From Candidatus Flexifilum breve (GTDB lineage Bacteria; Chloroflexota; Anaerolineae; Aggregatilineales; Phototrophicaceae), in NCBI GenBank assembly GCA_016717205.1, contig JADKGC010000017.1, forward strand, positions 1 through 64,000: DNA of 64,000 nt, in the 5' to 3' direction. Every line of letters starts with the position of its first letter. Position 1 is the stretch's first letter. The translations under genes were made by a program, and so were the position numbers. Of this stretch, positions 24,350-33,316 are shown piece by piece. A model generated the notes under the pieces. The model made no database searches, was not told the origin of the DNA, and worked only from the letters and a program-made list of their open reading frames with translations.

Positions 24350-25822
24350 ATGTCTGAACTTGTACGCCATTACATTGGCGGTCAATGGGTGGAGTCGGGC
24401 GAGACGTTTGAGTCACGCAACCCCGCGACCGAAGAGCTGATCGCGCCGATTGCCAAAGCCACGGTCGAGCAGGTCGACGCGGCGGTGCAGGCGGCGAAGG
24501 CGGCGTATCGCGGTTGGCGGTTGACGCCTGCGCCCCGGCGCGGCGAAGTGCTCTATGCGGTCGCGCAGCTCCTCACCGAACGCAAGGAAGCGCTCGCGCG
24601 CCTGATGACTCAGGAAATGGGCAAGGTGCTCTCCGAAGCGCGCGGCGATGTGCAGGAAGCCATCGACATGGCGTATTACATGGGCGGGGAAGGGCGGCGC
24701 ATGCTTGGCTATACCGCGCCCGTCGAAATGCCGGACAAGTTCGGCATGGCGCTCCGCGACTCGGTCGGCGTCGTCGGCTTGGTGACACCGTGGAACTTCC
24801 CGGTCGCTGTGCCGAGCTGGAAGATGCTGCCCGCGCTGGTAGCCGGTAATGCCGTCGTGTGGAAGCCGAGCGAAGAGACGCCCGCCGTCGCGGCGGCTTT
24901 CGTCAAGGTCTTCGAAGATGCGGGTTTGCCCCCCGGCGTGCTCAATCTGGTGTTGGGTGCGGGTGATGTCGGTGGCGCGCTCGTCGCACACCCCGACGTG
25001 CGCGTGATCTCGTTTACAGGTTCGACCGACACCGGCTTGAAGGTGTACCAGAAAGCCGCGTCGTTGGGCAAGAAAGTTTGCCTGGAGATGGGCGGCAAGA
25101 ACGCGATCATCGTCATGGATGATGCGAATCTTGAGCTCGCGAGCAAGGCGATCACGTGGAGCGCCTACGGCACGACCGGGCAGCGCTGCACCGCTACGAG
25201 CCGCTTGATCGTCCACAAGGACATTAAAGCGCAGTTGGTCGAGGCGCTCGCCGAACGCGCGCGCACGCTCAAAGTCGGCTATGGCTTGGAAGACGGCGTC
25301 GAAGTTGGCCCGCTCGTTAACGCGAAGGCGTTAGAGAAGGTTGAACGCTACGTCGGCATTGGTCGCGACGAAGGCGCGCAAATTCTGATCGGCGGCGGTC
25401 GCCCCAACACCGAACGCGGCTATTTCTACAGCCCGACGTTGTTTGGCGGCGTCACGCCGACCATGCGCATCGCCCGCGAAGAAATCTTCGGGCCGGTGCT
25501 CTCGATGATCGAAGTCGACTCGCTGGAACAGGCGATTGAAGTCAACAACGGTGTGCCGTTCGGCCTGTCGAGCAGCATCTTCACCGAAAATGTGAACGCC
25601 GCGTTCCGCGCCATCCGTGACCTGACGACGGGTATCGTCTATATCAATCACGGCACGACGGGCGCGGAAATTCAGTTCCCGTTCGGCGGCACGCGCGGCA
25701 CGGGCAACGGCATGCGCGAAGCCGGGTCGACGGCGCTGGACAGCTTCACCGAATGGAAGTCGGTCTATGTCGATTACAGCGGACGCTTACAGCGCGCGCA
25801 AATCGACAATCGCGAAGGGTAA
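24350..25822 (+). CDS. NAD(P)-dependent aldehyde dehydrogenase
   Basis: 490 residues of the ALDH superfamily. The NAD site TPWNFPVAVPSWKMLPAL, the general-base Glu in LEMGGKNAIIVMDDA, and the catalytic Cys280 in TTGQRCTATSR are intact, as is EEIFGPVLSM. It resembles the 2,5-dioxovalerate/succinate-semialdehyde or broad-range group; substrate is not assignable. The ATG at 24350 follows GAGGAAAG; a TTG four codons earlier is discarded. It has its own promoter with an operator-like palindrome. Confidence 0.93.
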   Translation: MSELVRHYIGGQWVESGETFESRNPATEELIAPIAKATVEQVDAAVQAAKAAYRGWRLTPAPRRGEVLYAVAQLLTERKEALARLMTQEMGKVLSEARGDVQEAIDMAYYMGGEGRRMLGYTAPVEMPDKFGMALRDSVGVVGLVTPWNFPVAVPSWKMLPALVAGNAVVWKPSEETPAVAAAFVKVFEDAGLPPGVLNLVLGAGDVGGALVAHPDVRVISFTGSTDTGLKVYQKAASLGKKVCLEMGGKNAIIVMDDANLELASKAITWSAYGTTGQRCTATSRLIVHKDIKAQLVEALAERARTLKVGYGLEDGVEVGPLVNAKALEKVERYVGIGRDEGAQILIGGGRPNTERGYFYSPTLFGGVTPTMRIAREEIFGPVLSMIEVDSLEQAIEVNNGVPFGLSSSIFTENVNAAFRAIRDLTTGIVYINHGTTGAEIQFPFGGTRGTGNGMREAGSTALDSFTEWKSVYVDYSGRLQRAQIDNREG

Positions 25823-25884
25823 TTGCCTAAGGCGTGTCCGACACTCGGATTTGAGCGCGACTTGCGGTAAAATACAGGTATCGG

Positions 25885-26091
25885 ATGTTGTTGTATTGGG
25901 AAAACTCCTACGAAATTGTCCTCACGCTCATGGAGCGTTATCCTGACGTGCCGGTCGAGTCCGTAGGAATGGATCAGTTGTACCGCATGATTGTCGAGTT
26001 ACCAGAGTTCGCGGATGACCCGCGATTAGCGAACGAGGGTATCCTCCGGGATATTCTACGGGAGTGGTACGAGGAGGACAGCTCTGAATGA
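25885..26091 (+). CDS. iscX: Fe-S assembly protein IscX-like
   Basis: A 68-residue acidic protein. LYWENSYEIVLTLMERYPDV, ELPEFADDPRLANEGILRDI and WYEE follow the IscX pattern (a small winged-helix-like protein that binds IscS and iron in Fe-S assembly) from end to end. It starts with ATG 25885 and its stop overlaps the nuoB start (ATGA). Being coupled to the Fe-S-rich complex I genes rather than to iscS/iscU fits a role in cluster supply. Confidence 0.82.
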   Translation: MLLYWENSYEIVLTLMERYPDVPVESVGMDQLYRMIVELPEFADDPRLANEGILRDILREWYEEDSSE

Positions 26092-26942
26092 GCCAAATTG
26101 ATCTACGTGAACTGCAAAGCACCGAGTTTCCCGTCCCGACGGAATTGCAGGACAACGTCGCCATCACCAGCCTGAGCCGCATCTATAACTGGAGCCGCCG
26201 CAATTCGATGTGGCCGCTGCTGTTCGGTTTGGCCTGCTGCGCGATTGAGATGATCTGCACCGCCGCATCGCGTTACGACCTGGCCCGTTTCGGGATGGAA
26301 GTGATGCGCGCCAGCCCGCGTCAAGCTGACCTGATGATCGTTTCCGGCACGGTGACGAAGAAGATGGTCGTGCCGATTGTCCGCCTCTACAACCAGATGC
26401 CGGAACCGAAATACGTTCTGGCGATGGGCGCGTGCGCCAGCGGCGGTGGCCCCTTCAAGGAAGGCTACAACGTCGTTTCTGGCATTGACCAGTACCTCCC
26501 GGTCGATGTGTACGTGCCCGGCTGCCCGCCCACCCCGCAGGCGCTCATGTTCGGCTTGATCAGCCTGCAGCAGCGCATTGACGGTCAGTCGCTCATGGAT
26601 ATGGACGACATTCCGTGGTACGGCGTCGGTCCGTCGGATCCTGTCCCGGTGCCGATCCTCGGGCCGGACGTCATCGACCCGCGCCAGATGGAATTAATTC
26701 GTCAGCAGGCGCAGGCCGCGGCGGCCGGTCTGCCGTTCGGCGCGCGTGAACTGCCCAAGGCGGCGGTTGACGTGGTCGAGAAGGCGAAGAAGGTTGCGGC
26801 GGCGGCAAAACCGGCGGCGGCGCCTGCGGTCGCGGCGCCCAAGGCGGCGGATGCGGCTGACGACCCCGAAAAGGCCGAACGCCTGCGGAAGCGCGAAGAA
26901 GCGTTGGCGCGGAAGCGTGCCGCGCAAGGAAAGAGTGAGTAA
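26088..26942 (+). CDS. nuoB: NADH-quinone oxidoreductase subunit B (extended)
   Basis: The subunit carrying cluster N2 at the quinone site. Residues about 1-180 are the NuoB core: LACCAIEMICTAA, MGACASGGGPF and YVPGCPPTPQALM supply the cysteine ligands. The protein is 284 residues, about 100 longer than usual: an Ala/Lys/Pro-rich tail from about residue 205 ends with KAERLRKREEALARKRA. The same ending occurs on NuoI. It overlaps iscX by 4 bases and abuts nuoCD. Confidence 0.94.
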   Translation: MSQIDLRELQSTEFPVPTELQDNVAITSLSRIYNWSRRNSMWPLLFGLACCAIEMICTAASRYDLARFGMEVMRASPRQADLMIVSGTVTKKMVVPIVRLYNQMPEPKYVLAMGACASGGGPFKEGYNVVSGIDQYLPVDVYVPGCPPTPQALMFGLISLQQRIDGQSLMDMDDIPWYGVGPSDPVPVPILGPDVIDPRQMELIRQQAQAAAAGLPFGARELPKAAVDVVEKAKKVAAAAKPAAAPAVAAPKAADAADDPEKAERLRKREEALARKRAAQGKSE

Positions 26943-28808
26943 ATGGTCGATCAAACGCTTGCCCCTCTGACGACGGGATCGATTGAAAATGCCGTCGACT
27001 ACCTGAACCAGAAGTTCCCCGGTGCGATCAAGGCGGATACGCGTCCGGGTTACAGCGGCGTCATTGTGGATCGCACGCAGCTGCCCGAAGTCGCGCGCGC
27101 GCTCAAGGATGATCTCGGCTTTGACTACCTGTCGAGCGTGACCGGTGTCGACTATCTGGGCATCGAAGACCAGATGGAAGTCGTTTATCACGCGTACCGC
27201 ACATCCGGCGGTCCGGCGCTCCTCTTCAAGGCGCAGACCCCGCGTGACAATGCCGAAGTACCGTCGGTCATCGACGTGTGGCAGGGCGCGGACTTTCAGG
27301 AACGCGAAATCTACGACCTGTATGGCATCCGCTTCAGCGGTCACCCCAACCTCAAGCGCATTCTGTTATGGGACGGCTTTGATGGCCACCCGATGCGTAA
27401 GGACTGGAAAGAAGCCTACTACGAAGAAGAACACAAGCCGTTTGAAAGCCGCTGGCCCAAGGGCTATGTGCGCCGCGCCGAAGAGCTGAACGCCTACGGC
27501 AAGAACGTCAAGTATCCGGCGGATCTCGACCTGAGCAAGCTGACCGACACGACCGAATCCAGCCTGTATGGCAGCATGGGGTTGGGTGTGGACGCGAGTG
27601 ACCTCGAAGACGGCGGCGGCATCAAGACGGATAAGCTCGTCGTTAACCTCGGGCCGCATCACCCCAGCACGCACGGCGTGTTCCGCATGGTCATCCAGCT
27701 CGACGGCGAAACTATTGAGCATCTCGAACCCGTTATGGGCTATCTGCATCGCAACCACGAGCAGATCGGGGAGCGCAACACCTACCTGCACAACATGCCG
27801 TTCACGGATCGCCTCGACTACATTGCCAGCATGAGCAATAACTGGGGCTATGCGATGGCCGTCGAAGGCTTGCTGGCGAAGGGCGCGCGTTACCAACCGC
27901 CGACCTACCGTGCGGAAGTCATCCGCGTACTGATGGCCGAACTCACCCGGATCGTCAATCACTTCTGGGCGATTGGCTTCCTGCTCAACGACCTCGGCGC
28001 GTTCTTCACGCCCGCGTTGTATGCCATTGCCGAACGTGAGAAGGTGCTGGACTTCTTCGAAGCGACGGCGGGCAGCCGCATGATGTGCAACTACATGCGC
28101 TTTGGCGGCGTCTCGAAAGACCTGCCGGATCGTATTCGTGGGGTGGCGAATCTGCTTAACGACCGCGTGCGCGACTTCAACACGATGGACTATCTGACTG
28201 AGCTCATCAATGAGCGTCTGCCGCGCGCGATTGACGACCTCGACAATTTCCTGAGCGACAGCGAAATCATCCGCACGCGTACCATTGGCGTCGGTTACCT
28301 GCCGCCGGAACTGGCGATCAATGCCAGCGCCGCTGGCCCGCTGCTCCGCGCGAGTGGTGTGCCGTACGATGTGCGCCGCGCGGATCCCTACGGCATCTAT
28401 CCGGAACTCGACTTCGACATCGCGGTGCGCCAGCACGGTGACATCTACGACCGTTACCTGCTGCGCCTCGACGAAATGCGCGAGAGCATCCGCATTCTCA
28501 AGCAGATTCTGCCGCGCCTCGAAGCGACCAAGGGCGAACCGATCCTTGCGGGCAGCAAGCTGCACACGCCGCGCGTTCCGCTCGGCGAGTCGTATGGCCG
28601 CGTGGAAAACCCCAAGGGTGAACTCGGCTACTATGTCGTGTCGGCGGGCGATCCGAAGGGCACGCAGAACCCGTGGCGGTATCACGTCCGCGCCCCATCG
28701 TTCATCAACCTGACGGCGTTGGGCGAAATGTGCAAGGGCCACAAGGTGGCCGACGTGGTGGCGATCCTCGGCAGCATCGACATCGTGTTGGGTGAGACGG
28801 ATCGTTAG
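26943..28808 (+). CDS. nuoCD: Fused NADH-quinone oxidoreductase subunits C/D
   Basis: 621 residues. The N-terminal about 200 residues are NuoC (30 kDa), with VDYLGIEDQMEVVYH and FQEREIYDLYGIRFSGHPNLKRILLWDGFDGHPMRKD. The C-terminal about 400 are NuoD (49 kDa) with LGPHHPSTHGVFRM and EQIGERNTYLHNMPFTDRLDY at the quinone pocket, ending normally at DIVLGETDR. A fusion of C and D is known in several phyla. ATG directly follows the nuoB stop. nuoA is absent in front, and nuoI, not nuoE, F or H, follows after 12 bases. Confidence 0.95.
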   Translation: MVDQTLAPLTTGSIENAVDYLNQKFPGAIKADTRPGYSGVIVDRTQLPEVARALKDDLGFDYLSSVTGVDYLGIEDQMEVVYHAYRTSGGPALLFKAQTPRDNAEVPSVIDVWQGADFQEREIYDLYGIRFSGHPNLKRILLWDGFDGHPMRKDWKEAYYEEEHKPFESRWPKGYVRRAEELNAYGKNVKYPADLDLSKLTDTTESSLYGSMGLGVDASDLEDGGGIKTDKLVVNLGPHHPSTHGVFRMVIQLDGETIEHLEPVMGYLHRNHEQIGERNTYLHNMPFTDRLDYIASMSNNWGYAMAVEGLLAKGARYQPPTYRAEVIRVLMAELTRIVNHFWAIGFLLNDLGAFFTPALYAIAEREKVLDFFEATAGSRMMCNYMRFGGVSKDLPDRIRGVANLLNDRVRDFNTMDYLTELINERLPRAIDDLDNFLSDSEIIRTRTIGVGYLPPELAINASAAGPLLRASGVPYDVRRADPYGIYPELDFDIAVRQHGDIYDRYLLRLDEMRESIRILKQILPRLEATKGEPILAGSKLHTPRVPLGESYGRVENPKGELGYYVVSAGDPKGTQNPWRYHVRAPSFINLTALGEMCKGHKVADVVAILGSIDIVLGETDR

Positions 28809-28820
28809 GAGCGCGAATCT

Positions 28821-29702
28821 ATGTACGGATTAGGTATTCTGAAAGGGCTGGGCGTCACGTTCCGCCATTTCATTAACAGCTATGTCGAAGACCTGCGTGG
28901 GGCAGGGGCGAAACTCCTCGGTGACGAAACGGTGTTCACCCGCCGCCAGAGCCTCGACTCCGAAGGTATCTACACGGTGCAGTATCCCGATGAGAAGCTG
29001 GCCGTGCCGGAACGCTTCCGCTTCATTCCCTTCCTCGTGCAGGAAGATGCGGATCACCCGGATCGTCCCGGCCATGACTGGTGCACGAGCTGCGGCATCT
29101 GCGCCAAGGTTTGCCCGCCCCAGTGCATCTGGATTGTGCGCGGTGAAGACCCGGTGACCAAGCGCCCGATTCCCGAACCGGAAGCCTTCTTCATCGACAT
29201 CGACATCTGCATGAACTGCGGCTACTGCGCGGAGTTCTGCCCGTTCGATGCGATCAAGATGGATCACAACTACGAACTGGCGAGCTACGACCGCACGCAG
29301 AATCACATCTACGATAAGCAGAAGCTCGGCAAGCCGTTCAGCTACTGGAAGACCATCGCGCCGACCACGGCGGCGGAAGAAGCCGAAGCGCGCGGCGGGT
29401 GGGAACATCCGGACGTGATCAAGGAAAAGAAGAAGCAGGCGGATGCGGCGGCGAAGGCCGCGGCAGCGCCGAAGCCCGCGGCTCCCGCGGCCGTGGCTCC
29501 CGGCCCGGTGGCGGCGACCAGCGAGCCGGCAGCGGCGGCGAGTGCCAGCACCGCGGCGACTGCTCGCGCCGCGGAAACGGTCGAGACGCAGGCTCAGGCT
29601 GCGCCGGTCGTAGACGAAGAAGCCGCCAAGGCCGAACGTCTGCGCAAGCGCGAAGAAGCGCTCGCTCGCAAGCGCGCCGAGAAGGAAAAGGGTAACGGGT
29701 AG
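28821..29702 (+). CDS. nuoI: NADH-quinone oxidoreductase subunit I (extended)
   Basis: Two [4Fe-4S] ferredoxin motifs, CTSCGICAKVCPPQC and CMNCGYCAEFCPFDA (about residues 88-104 and 131-145), carry clusters N6a and N6b between the NADH module and N2. The 293-residue chain is longer than usual because of a C-terminal extension of about 100 residues rich in Ala, Pro and Lys, ending KAERLRKREEALARKRAEKE as in NuoB. Followed by a strong terminator, so the operon iscX-nuoB-nuoCD-nuoI ends here. Confidence 0.94.
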   Translation: MYGLGILKGLGVTFRHFINSYVEDLRGAGAKLLGDETVFTRRQSLDSEGIYTVQYPDEKLAVPERFRFIPFLVQEDADHPDRPGHDWCTSCGICAKVCPPQCIWIVRGEDPVTKRPIPEPEAFFIDIDICMNCGYCAEFCPFDAIKMDHNYELASYDRTQNHIYDKQKLGKPFSYWKTIAPTTAAEEAEARGGWEHPDVIKEKKKQADAAAKAAAAPKPAAPAAVAPGPVAATSEPAAAASASTAATARAAETVETQAQAAPVVDEEAAKAERLRKREEALARKRAEKEKGNG

Positions 29703-29728
29703 TCCATAGCGAACTCACCCGACGCAGA

Positions 29729-29766
29729 CGACGAGCCCCAGCCCACCGCTGGGGCTCGTCGTTTTT
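29729..29766 (+). terminator. Terminator of the nuo cluster
   Basis: CGACGAGCCCCAGC (29729-29742), CCACC loop, GCTGGGGCTCGTCG (29748-29761), TTTTT. A 14-bp perfect stem. Confidence 0.92.
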
Positions 29767-29789
29767 CTACCTGCGGTCTAATTCGGGTC

Positions 29790-30197
29790 CTACTCCTGGA
29801 TGAGCTGTTTTCTTTCGATGCTCAGGCGCACACCATCGTTTGTCACCCCCGCAATCTGGTCAGGCGTCGCGAACATATCGCCGCCCAGCAGGGTGCCCGG
29901 TTCGATCTGGATAAACCCTTCGTTCATCAGGCGATTGCGCAGCGTTTCGGGCAGGCGGTCGTCCGCGAACACCGCCCGCAGCAAGTCGTCGAGCACTCCG
30001 CCACCGCGCGTGGTCCGGGCCATGCCGGTCGTCGCCGCGCCGGAAGCGTCCAGCAGTGAGGCATCGGCATCCGCGCCGAAGTACAGATCCTCCACCTTAC
30101 CGATGTGATCGCCATTGGCATCATAGACCGCCATGCCTGTGCGGACCATGGACATGATCGACCGTGATTGGCCGGACTCGTTCTGTCGCATCGTCAT
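29790..30197 (-). CDS. PRC-barrel-like / DUF2171-type protein
   Basis: A 135-residue soluble protein. MVRTGMAVYDANGDHIGKVE and DLYFG near residues 17-41 give the beta-barrel signature of PRC/DUF2171-like domains (often ribosome-maturation or stress-barrel proteins); the second half has a related barrel strand pattern (GFIQIEPGTLLGGDMF). AGGAGGAGAACC directly precedes the ATG, a near-perfect ribosome binding site. Monocistronic, convergent with the nuo terminator. Function unknown. Confidence 0.7.
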   Translation of the reverse strand: MTMRQNESGQSRSIMSMVRTGMAVYDANGDHIGKVEDLYFGADADASLLDASGAATTGMARTTRGGGVLDDLLRAVFADDRLPETLRNRLMNEGFIQIEPGTLLGGDMFATPDQIAGVTNDGVRLSIERKQLIQE

Positions 30198-30357
30198 GGT
30201 TCTCCTCCTATGTCTACCGTCGGCTCTATTATAAGATAACGAAGTGTATTGCGATTGCTCTGCGCGGCATTTCTCATGCGGGATTCACACACTATTGTTG
30301 TGAACTATGTTTGTCCGTACACTAAAAGATCAGTAGTGGTGGTGATCGAAGTGACCT

Positions 30358-31587
30358 ATGCTCCCAGATAACGCAAACACCTCATCGTACTCCCGAGTGT
30401 CAGCCAACCTGCTGCCGACGAACGAGTCCAGCCTCAACGAACGGCGCTACCGCGCCCTGTTTGATCACACGAATGACGCGGTGTTCATCATCGGCATGTC
30501 CGGTATTCACCGCGAAGTGAACCAGCGCGCTTGTGAAATGTTCGGGTTTACTACCGCCGAACTGTTGGAGATGAGCGTGCATGATCTGGTCGCCCCGGAT
30601 GAAGTGCCACAAAGCCAAGATGTCCGCGAGCAGCTGCTTCAAGGCGTGGTGATGCCCATCTATGAGCGGCGTTTTCAGCGTAAAGATGGCTCGATCCTGA
30701 TTGCTGAAGTGAACGTCGCCCTGATCCGCGACCAAGCTGGAGCGCCGCTCTACATCCAGAGCATTTTGCGCGACGTGACCCAGCGCAAGCAATTGGAGAT
30801 CGAACGGCTAGAGCAGGAACGCCTGCGCCTCGAACTGGAGACAGAACGCGAACTCAATGCGACCAAAGCCGAGCTGATGGTCACCATCGCGCATGAGCTG
30901 CGCACGCCGCTGGCGCTCATTTTGCTGCAGCGCGATGTGCTCGACCGCTATCACGCCCAATTGACCGATGCCCAGCGGCACGAACGCCTCGGTATCATCC
31001 GCAAGCAGGTGTATCGCCTGACCGAAATGCTGGAAGACTTGAGTTTTCTCGTCAAAGGCACGGTTAACGCGTTGGAACTGCGACCACAGGTGGAAAATGT
31101 CGAGGTCTTCGTCAATGCATTCATCCTCGACTTCCGGCAGGTCGTCGGCCTGAACCGACTCATCAAAACGACGTTTACGGGCGATCTGGCACAGGTGAAC
31201 ATGGAATGCACCTTCGCCCGCCGCATTCTCACACACCTGCTGTTGAATGCCGTGAAATATTCGCCCGAAGCCGCCACGACTCGTCTGGACGTGACGCGGG
31301 TTGGCGACGCGCTCCAATTCGTCGTGCGTGATCAAGGCATTGGGATTCTCGCCGAGGAGCAGGGCCATGTGTTCGAACTCTTCTTCCGCGGCAGCAATGC
31401 GAAAGGGGAGCGCGGTATGGGGATCGGCCTCAGCGTGGTGGCGCAGGCGGTCGAGCTGTACGGCGGACGGATTGAGGTTGAGAGTCAGCTGGATAAGGGC
31501 TCAACCTTCACGGTGACGCTGCCGATTTTGGGGCGAACCCAAAACCGGGATGAAGATCACCTTGGAAGCGCTTCACTTCGGGGATAA
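30358..31587 (+). CDS. PAS-domain sensor histidine kinase
   Basis: A 409-residue cytosolic kinase without membrane segments. A PAS/PAC sensor (about residues 28-150, YRALFDHTNDAVFIIG and SILRDVTQRKQLE) leads through a short coiled coil (ERLEQERLRLELETERE) to HisKA with the phospho-accepting His179 in TIAHELRTPL. The ATPase boxes are NAVKYSP (N), DQGIGI (G1) and GERGMGIGLSV (G2). No response regulator gene is adjacent. The start at ATG 30358 has only a weak ribosome site. Confidence 0.9.
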   Translation: MLPDNANTSSYSRVSANLLPTNESSLNERRYRALFDHTNDAVFIIGMSGIHREVNQRACEMFGFTTAELLEMSVHDLVAPDEVPQSQDVREQLLQGVVMPIYERRFQRKDGSILIAEVNVALIRDQAGAPLYIQSILRDVTQRKQLEIERLEQERLRLELETERELNATKAELMVTIAHELRTPLALILLQRDVLDRYHAQLTDAQRHERLGIIRKQVYRLTEMLEDLSFLVKGTVNALELRPQVENVEVFVNAFILDFRQVVGLNRLIKTTFTGDLAQVNMECTFARRILTHLLLNAVKYSPEAATTRLDVTRVGDALQFVVRDQGIGILAEEQGHVFELFFRGSNAKGERGMGIGLSVVAQAVELYGGRIEVESQLDKGSTFTVTLPILGRTQNRDEDHLGSASLRG

Positions 31588-31623
31588 AATAGAAGAAAAT
31601 CAGCATATTTATCGAGAGTCCCA

Positions 31624-32676
31624 ATGAGCGATTTAACAACTCAGGTTATGGCGGCACTCAGCACCGTCATCGAACCCGAACTCCACCGTGATATTGTGTC
31701 GCTGAATATGGTGCGCGATCTCGAGATCGTGGGCGATACCGCGACATTTACCATCGTGCTCACCACGCCCGCCTGTCCCCTCAAGAATGTTTTCCTGAGC
31801 CGCTGCAATGATGCGGTCATCGGCAAAGTGGCGGGCATCAATCGTCTCGACATCAAGTGGGATGCGCAGGTGCCAACCGATCGACGCATCGGCGGCAATC
31901 TGGATGTGCCCATGCGCAGCATCATCGCCGTGGCCAGTGGCAAGGGCGGCGTCGGCAAGAGCACGGTTGCGACCAACCTCTCGGTCGCGCTGGCGGATGC
32001 GGGCGCGCGTGTCGGTCTCATCGACGCCGATATCCTCAACCCCAACATCCCCATGATGATGGGCCTCGGCAATGGCCGCCCGCGCGTCGTCAACAACAAG
32101 ATGCTGCCGATTGAGGCGTACGGCGTCAAGGTGATGAGCACGGGCTTCCTGATCGAAGCGGACAAGCCCATGATCATGCGTGGCCCGATGCTGCACAGCG
32201 CCATTCGCCAGTTTTTCACGGATGTGAACTGGGGCAACCTCGATTACATGGTCGTCGATCTGCCGCCCGGCACGGGTGATGCCCCGCTGTCGCTGGCGCA
32301 ATCCTTCCCGCTGACAGGCGCGATCGTTGTTACACAGCCGCAGGATGTCGCCGTGTCCGACGCGCTGCGCGGCGCTGCCATGTTCGAACAGCTCAATGTG
32401 CCGCTGCTCGGGATCGTCGAAAATATGGCGGGTGATTTCTTTGGCACGGGTGGTGGCGAACGCCTCGCCAACGATCGCAAGATCCCGTTCCTCGGGCGCA
32501 TTCCGCTGGATGCTGAAGTGCGCAAGGGCGGGGACTATGGTCGCCCGGTGGCGATTGTCCAGCCGGACAGCGCGGCGGGCAAAGCCTTCACGCAGATGGC
32601 GCAGACCGTGGCCGCTCGTATCAGCGTGGTCATGCTGCAAACTGCCGATGTGATTCCGCTCAACATCATCGGCTAA
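31624..32676 (+). CDS. Mrp/NBP35-family Fe-S carrier ATPase
   Basis: 350 residues. The N-terminal MIP18/DUF59 domain (about 1-95, with TTPACPLKNVF) is followed by a deviant-Walker P-loop ATPase: ASGKGGVGKSTVATNLS, IDADILNPNIPMMMG and VDLPPGTGDAPLSL. Family members load Fe-S clusters on target proteins. The Cys-x-x-Cys pair that most Mrp proteins have after the GIVENM motif is missing: the stretch reads VENMAGDFFGTGGGERLA. GAGAG precedes the ATG. Role in Fe-S assembly fits the nearby complex I genes and IscX. Confidence 0.9.
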   Translation: MSDLTTQVMAALSTVIEPELHRDIVSLNMVRDLEIVGDTATFTIVLTTPACPLKNVFLSRCNDAVIGKVAGINRLDIKWDAQVPTDRRIGGNLDVPMRSIIAVASGKGGVGKSTVATNLSVALADAGARVGLIDADILNPNIPMMMGLGNGRPRVVNNKMLPIEAYGVKVMSTGFLIEADKPMIMRGPMLHSAIRQFFTDVNWGNLDYMVVDLPPGTGDAPLSLAQSFPLTGAIVVTQPQDVAVSDALRGAAMFEQLNVPLLGIVENMAGDFFGTGGGERLANDRKIPFLGRIPLDAEVRKGGDYGRPVAIVQPDSAAGKAFTQMAQTVAARISVVMLQTADVIPLNIIG

Positions 32677-32735
32677 CCCAGTCCAGCCAACCCTGTGGGG
32701 ACGGGGCATGAAGTCATTTCATCGGTACTCTGCCT

Positions 32736-32830
32736 AACCTCACCCCTAAGTCCCCTCGCCCTTGGGCGAGGGGACTTAAGATCTCGGCACGTCTCCCCTC
32801 TCCTCTAGGAAAGGTGCCGCGGGTGAGGTT
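32736..32830. repeat. 95-base palindromic element with AACCTCACCC ends
   Basis: Terminal inverted repeats AACCTCACCC (32736-32745) and GGGTGAGGTT (32821-32830) enclose a perfect 15-bp hairpin (32747-32761 with 32764-32778) and a smaller CGGCAC/GTGCCG hairpin. It resembles a full-length member of the repeat whose short copies fill the prophage at 53-63 kb. A MITE-like transposable unit is possible. Confidence 0.65.
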
Positions 32831-32891
32831 GAGCATTTTCACCAATTGTGAAATAGGCTCATGGCTCGTCCTTTTGATTTATACGCAGAAG

Positions 32892-33170
32892 CTAGTCATC
32901 CAGCCCGTACACATGAATCCGGTCGCTGCTACCCACAGGGTTGTAGCGCCCGATCAGCGCCCAAAAAAGCCCGTTGAGCACCAACGCGGCGATGAGGGCG
33001 ATCCAGCCTTCCGCATGGTAACTGCGATACCAGATATAGCGGCGGATGATCTCGCCGATGAGCAGCATCCCGATGGCGACCATCAACCGCCGCTTGCGCT
33101 CACTGCGCTGAACGAGCATCAGCATGATGCCGATAGCAACCGTCAGCAGGATGATAATCCCGATCTGCAT
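32892..33170 (-). CDS. Small membrane protein, unknown
   Basis: 92 residues with a hydrophobic segment at about 2-20, a basic turn QRSERKRR, a second segment at about 29-42 and a third at about 56-75. No family recognised. The charge pattern and open frame support translation, although the ribosome site (GTGGAACC) is weak. It stands alone between mrp and the STAS gene. Confidence 0.5.
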   Translation of the reverse strand: MQIGIIILLTVAIGIMLMLVQRSERKRRLMVAIGMLLIGEIIRRYIWYRSYHAEGWIALIAALVLNGLFWALIGRYNPVGSSDRIHVYGLDD

Positions 33171-33316
33171 GGTTCCACTTTCGAATACAACGACTCAATT
33201 GCGCGCTATTGTACAACTCCTGCCTTAGTCGGAGGTAAAAGCTCCATCTTTTGTCATGTGCATAACCTATGTGCCTGAGGTTATAATTCGGGAGATATTG
33301 GTTCAGGAGTAAGGCG

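Noticed and set aside
32814..33278. Plus-strand ORF of 154 codons opposite the small membrane protein
   Set aside because: Starts inside the palindromic element and lacks domain or ribosome site; the opposite strand codes plausible membrane segments.
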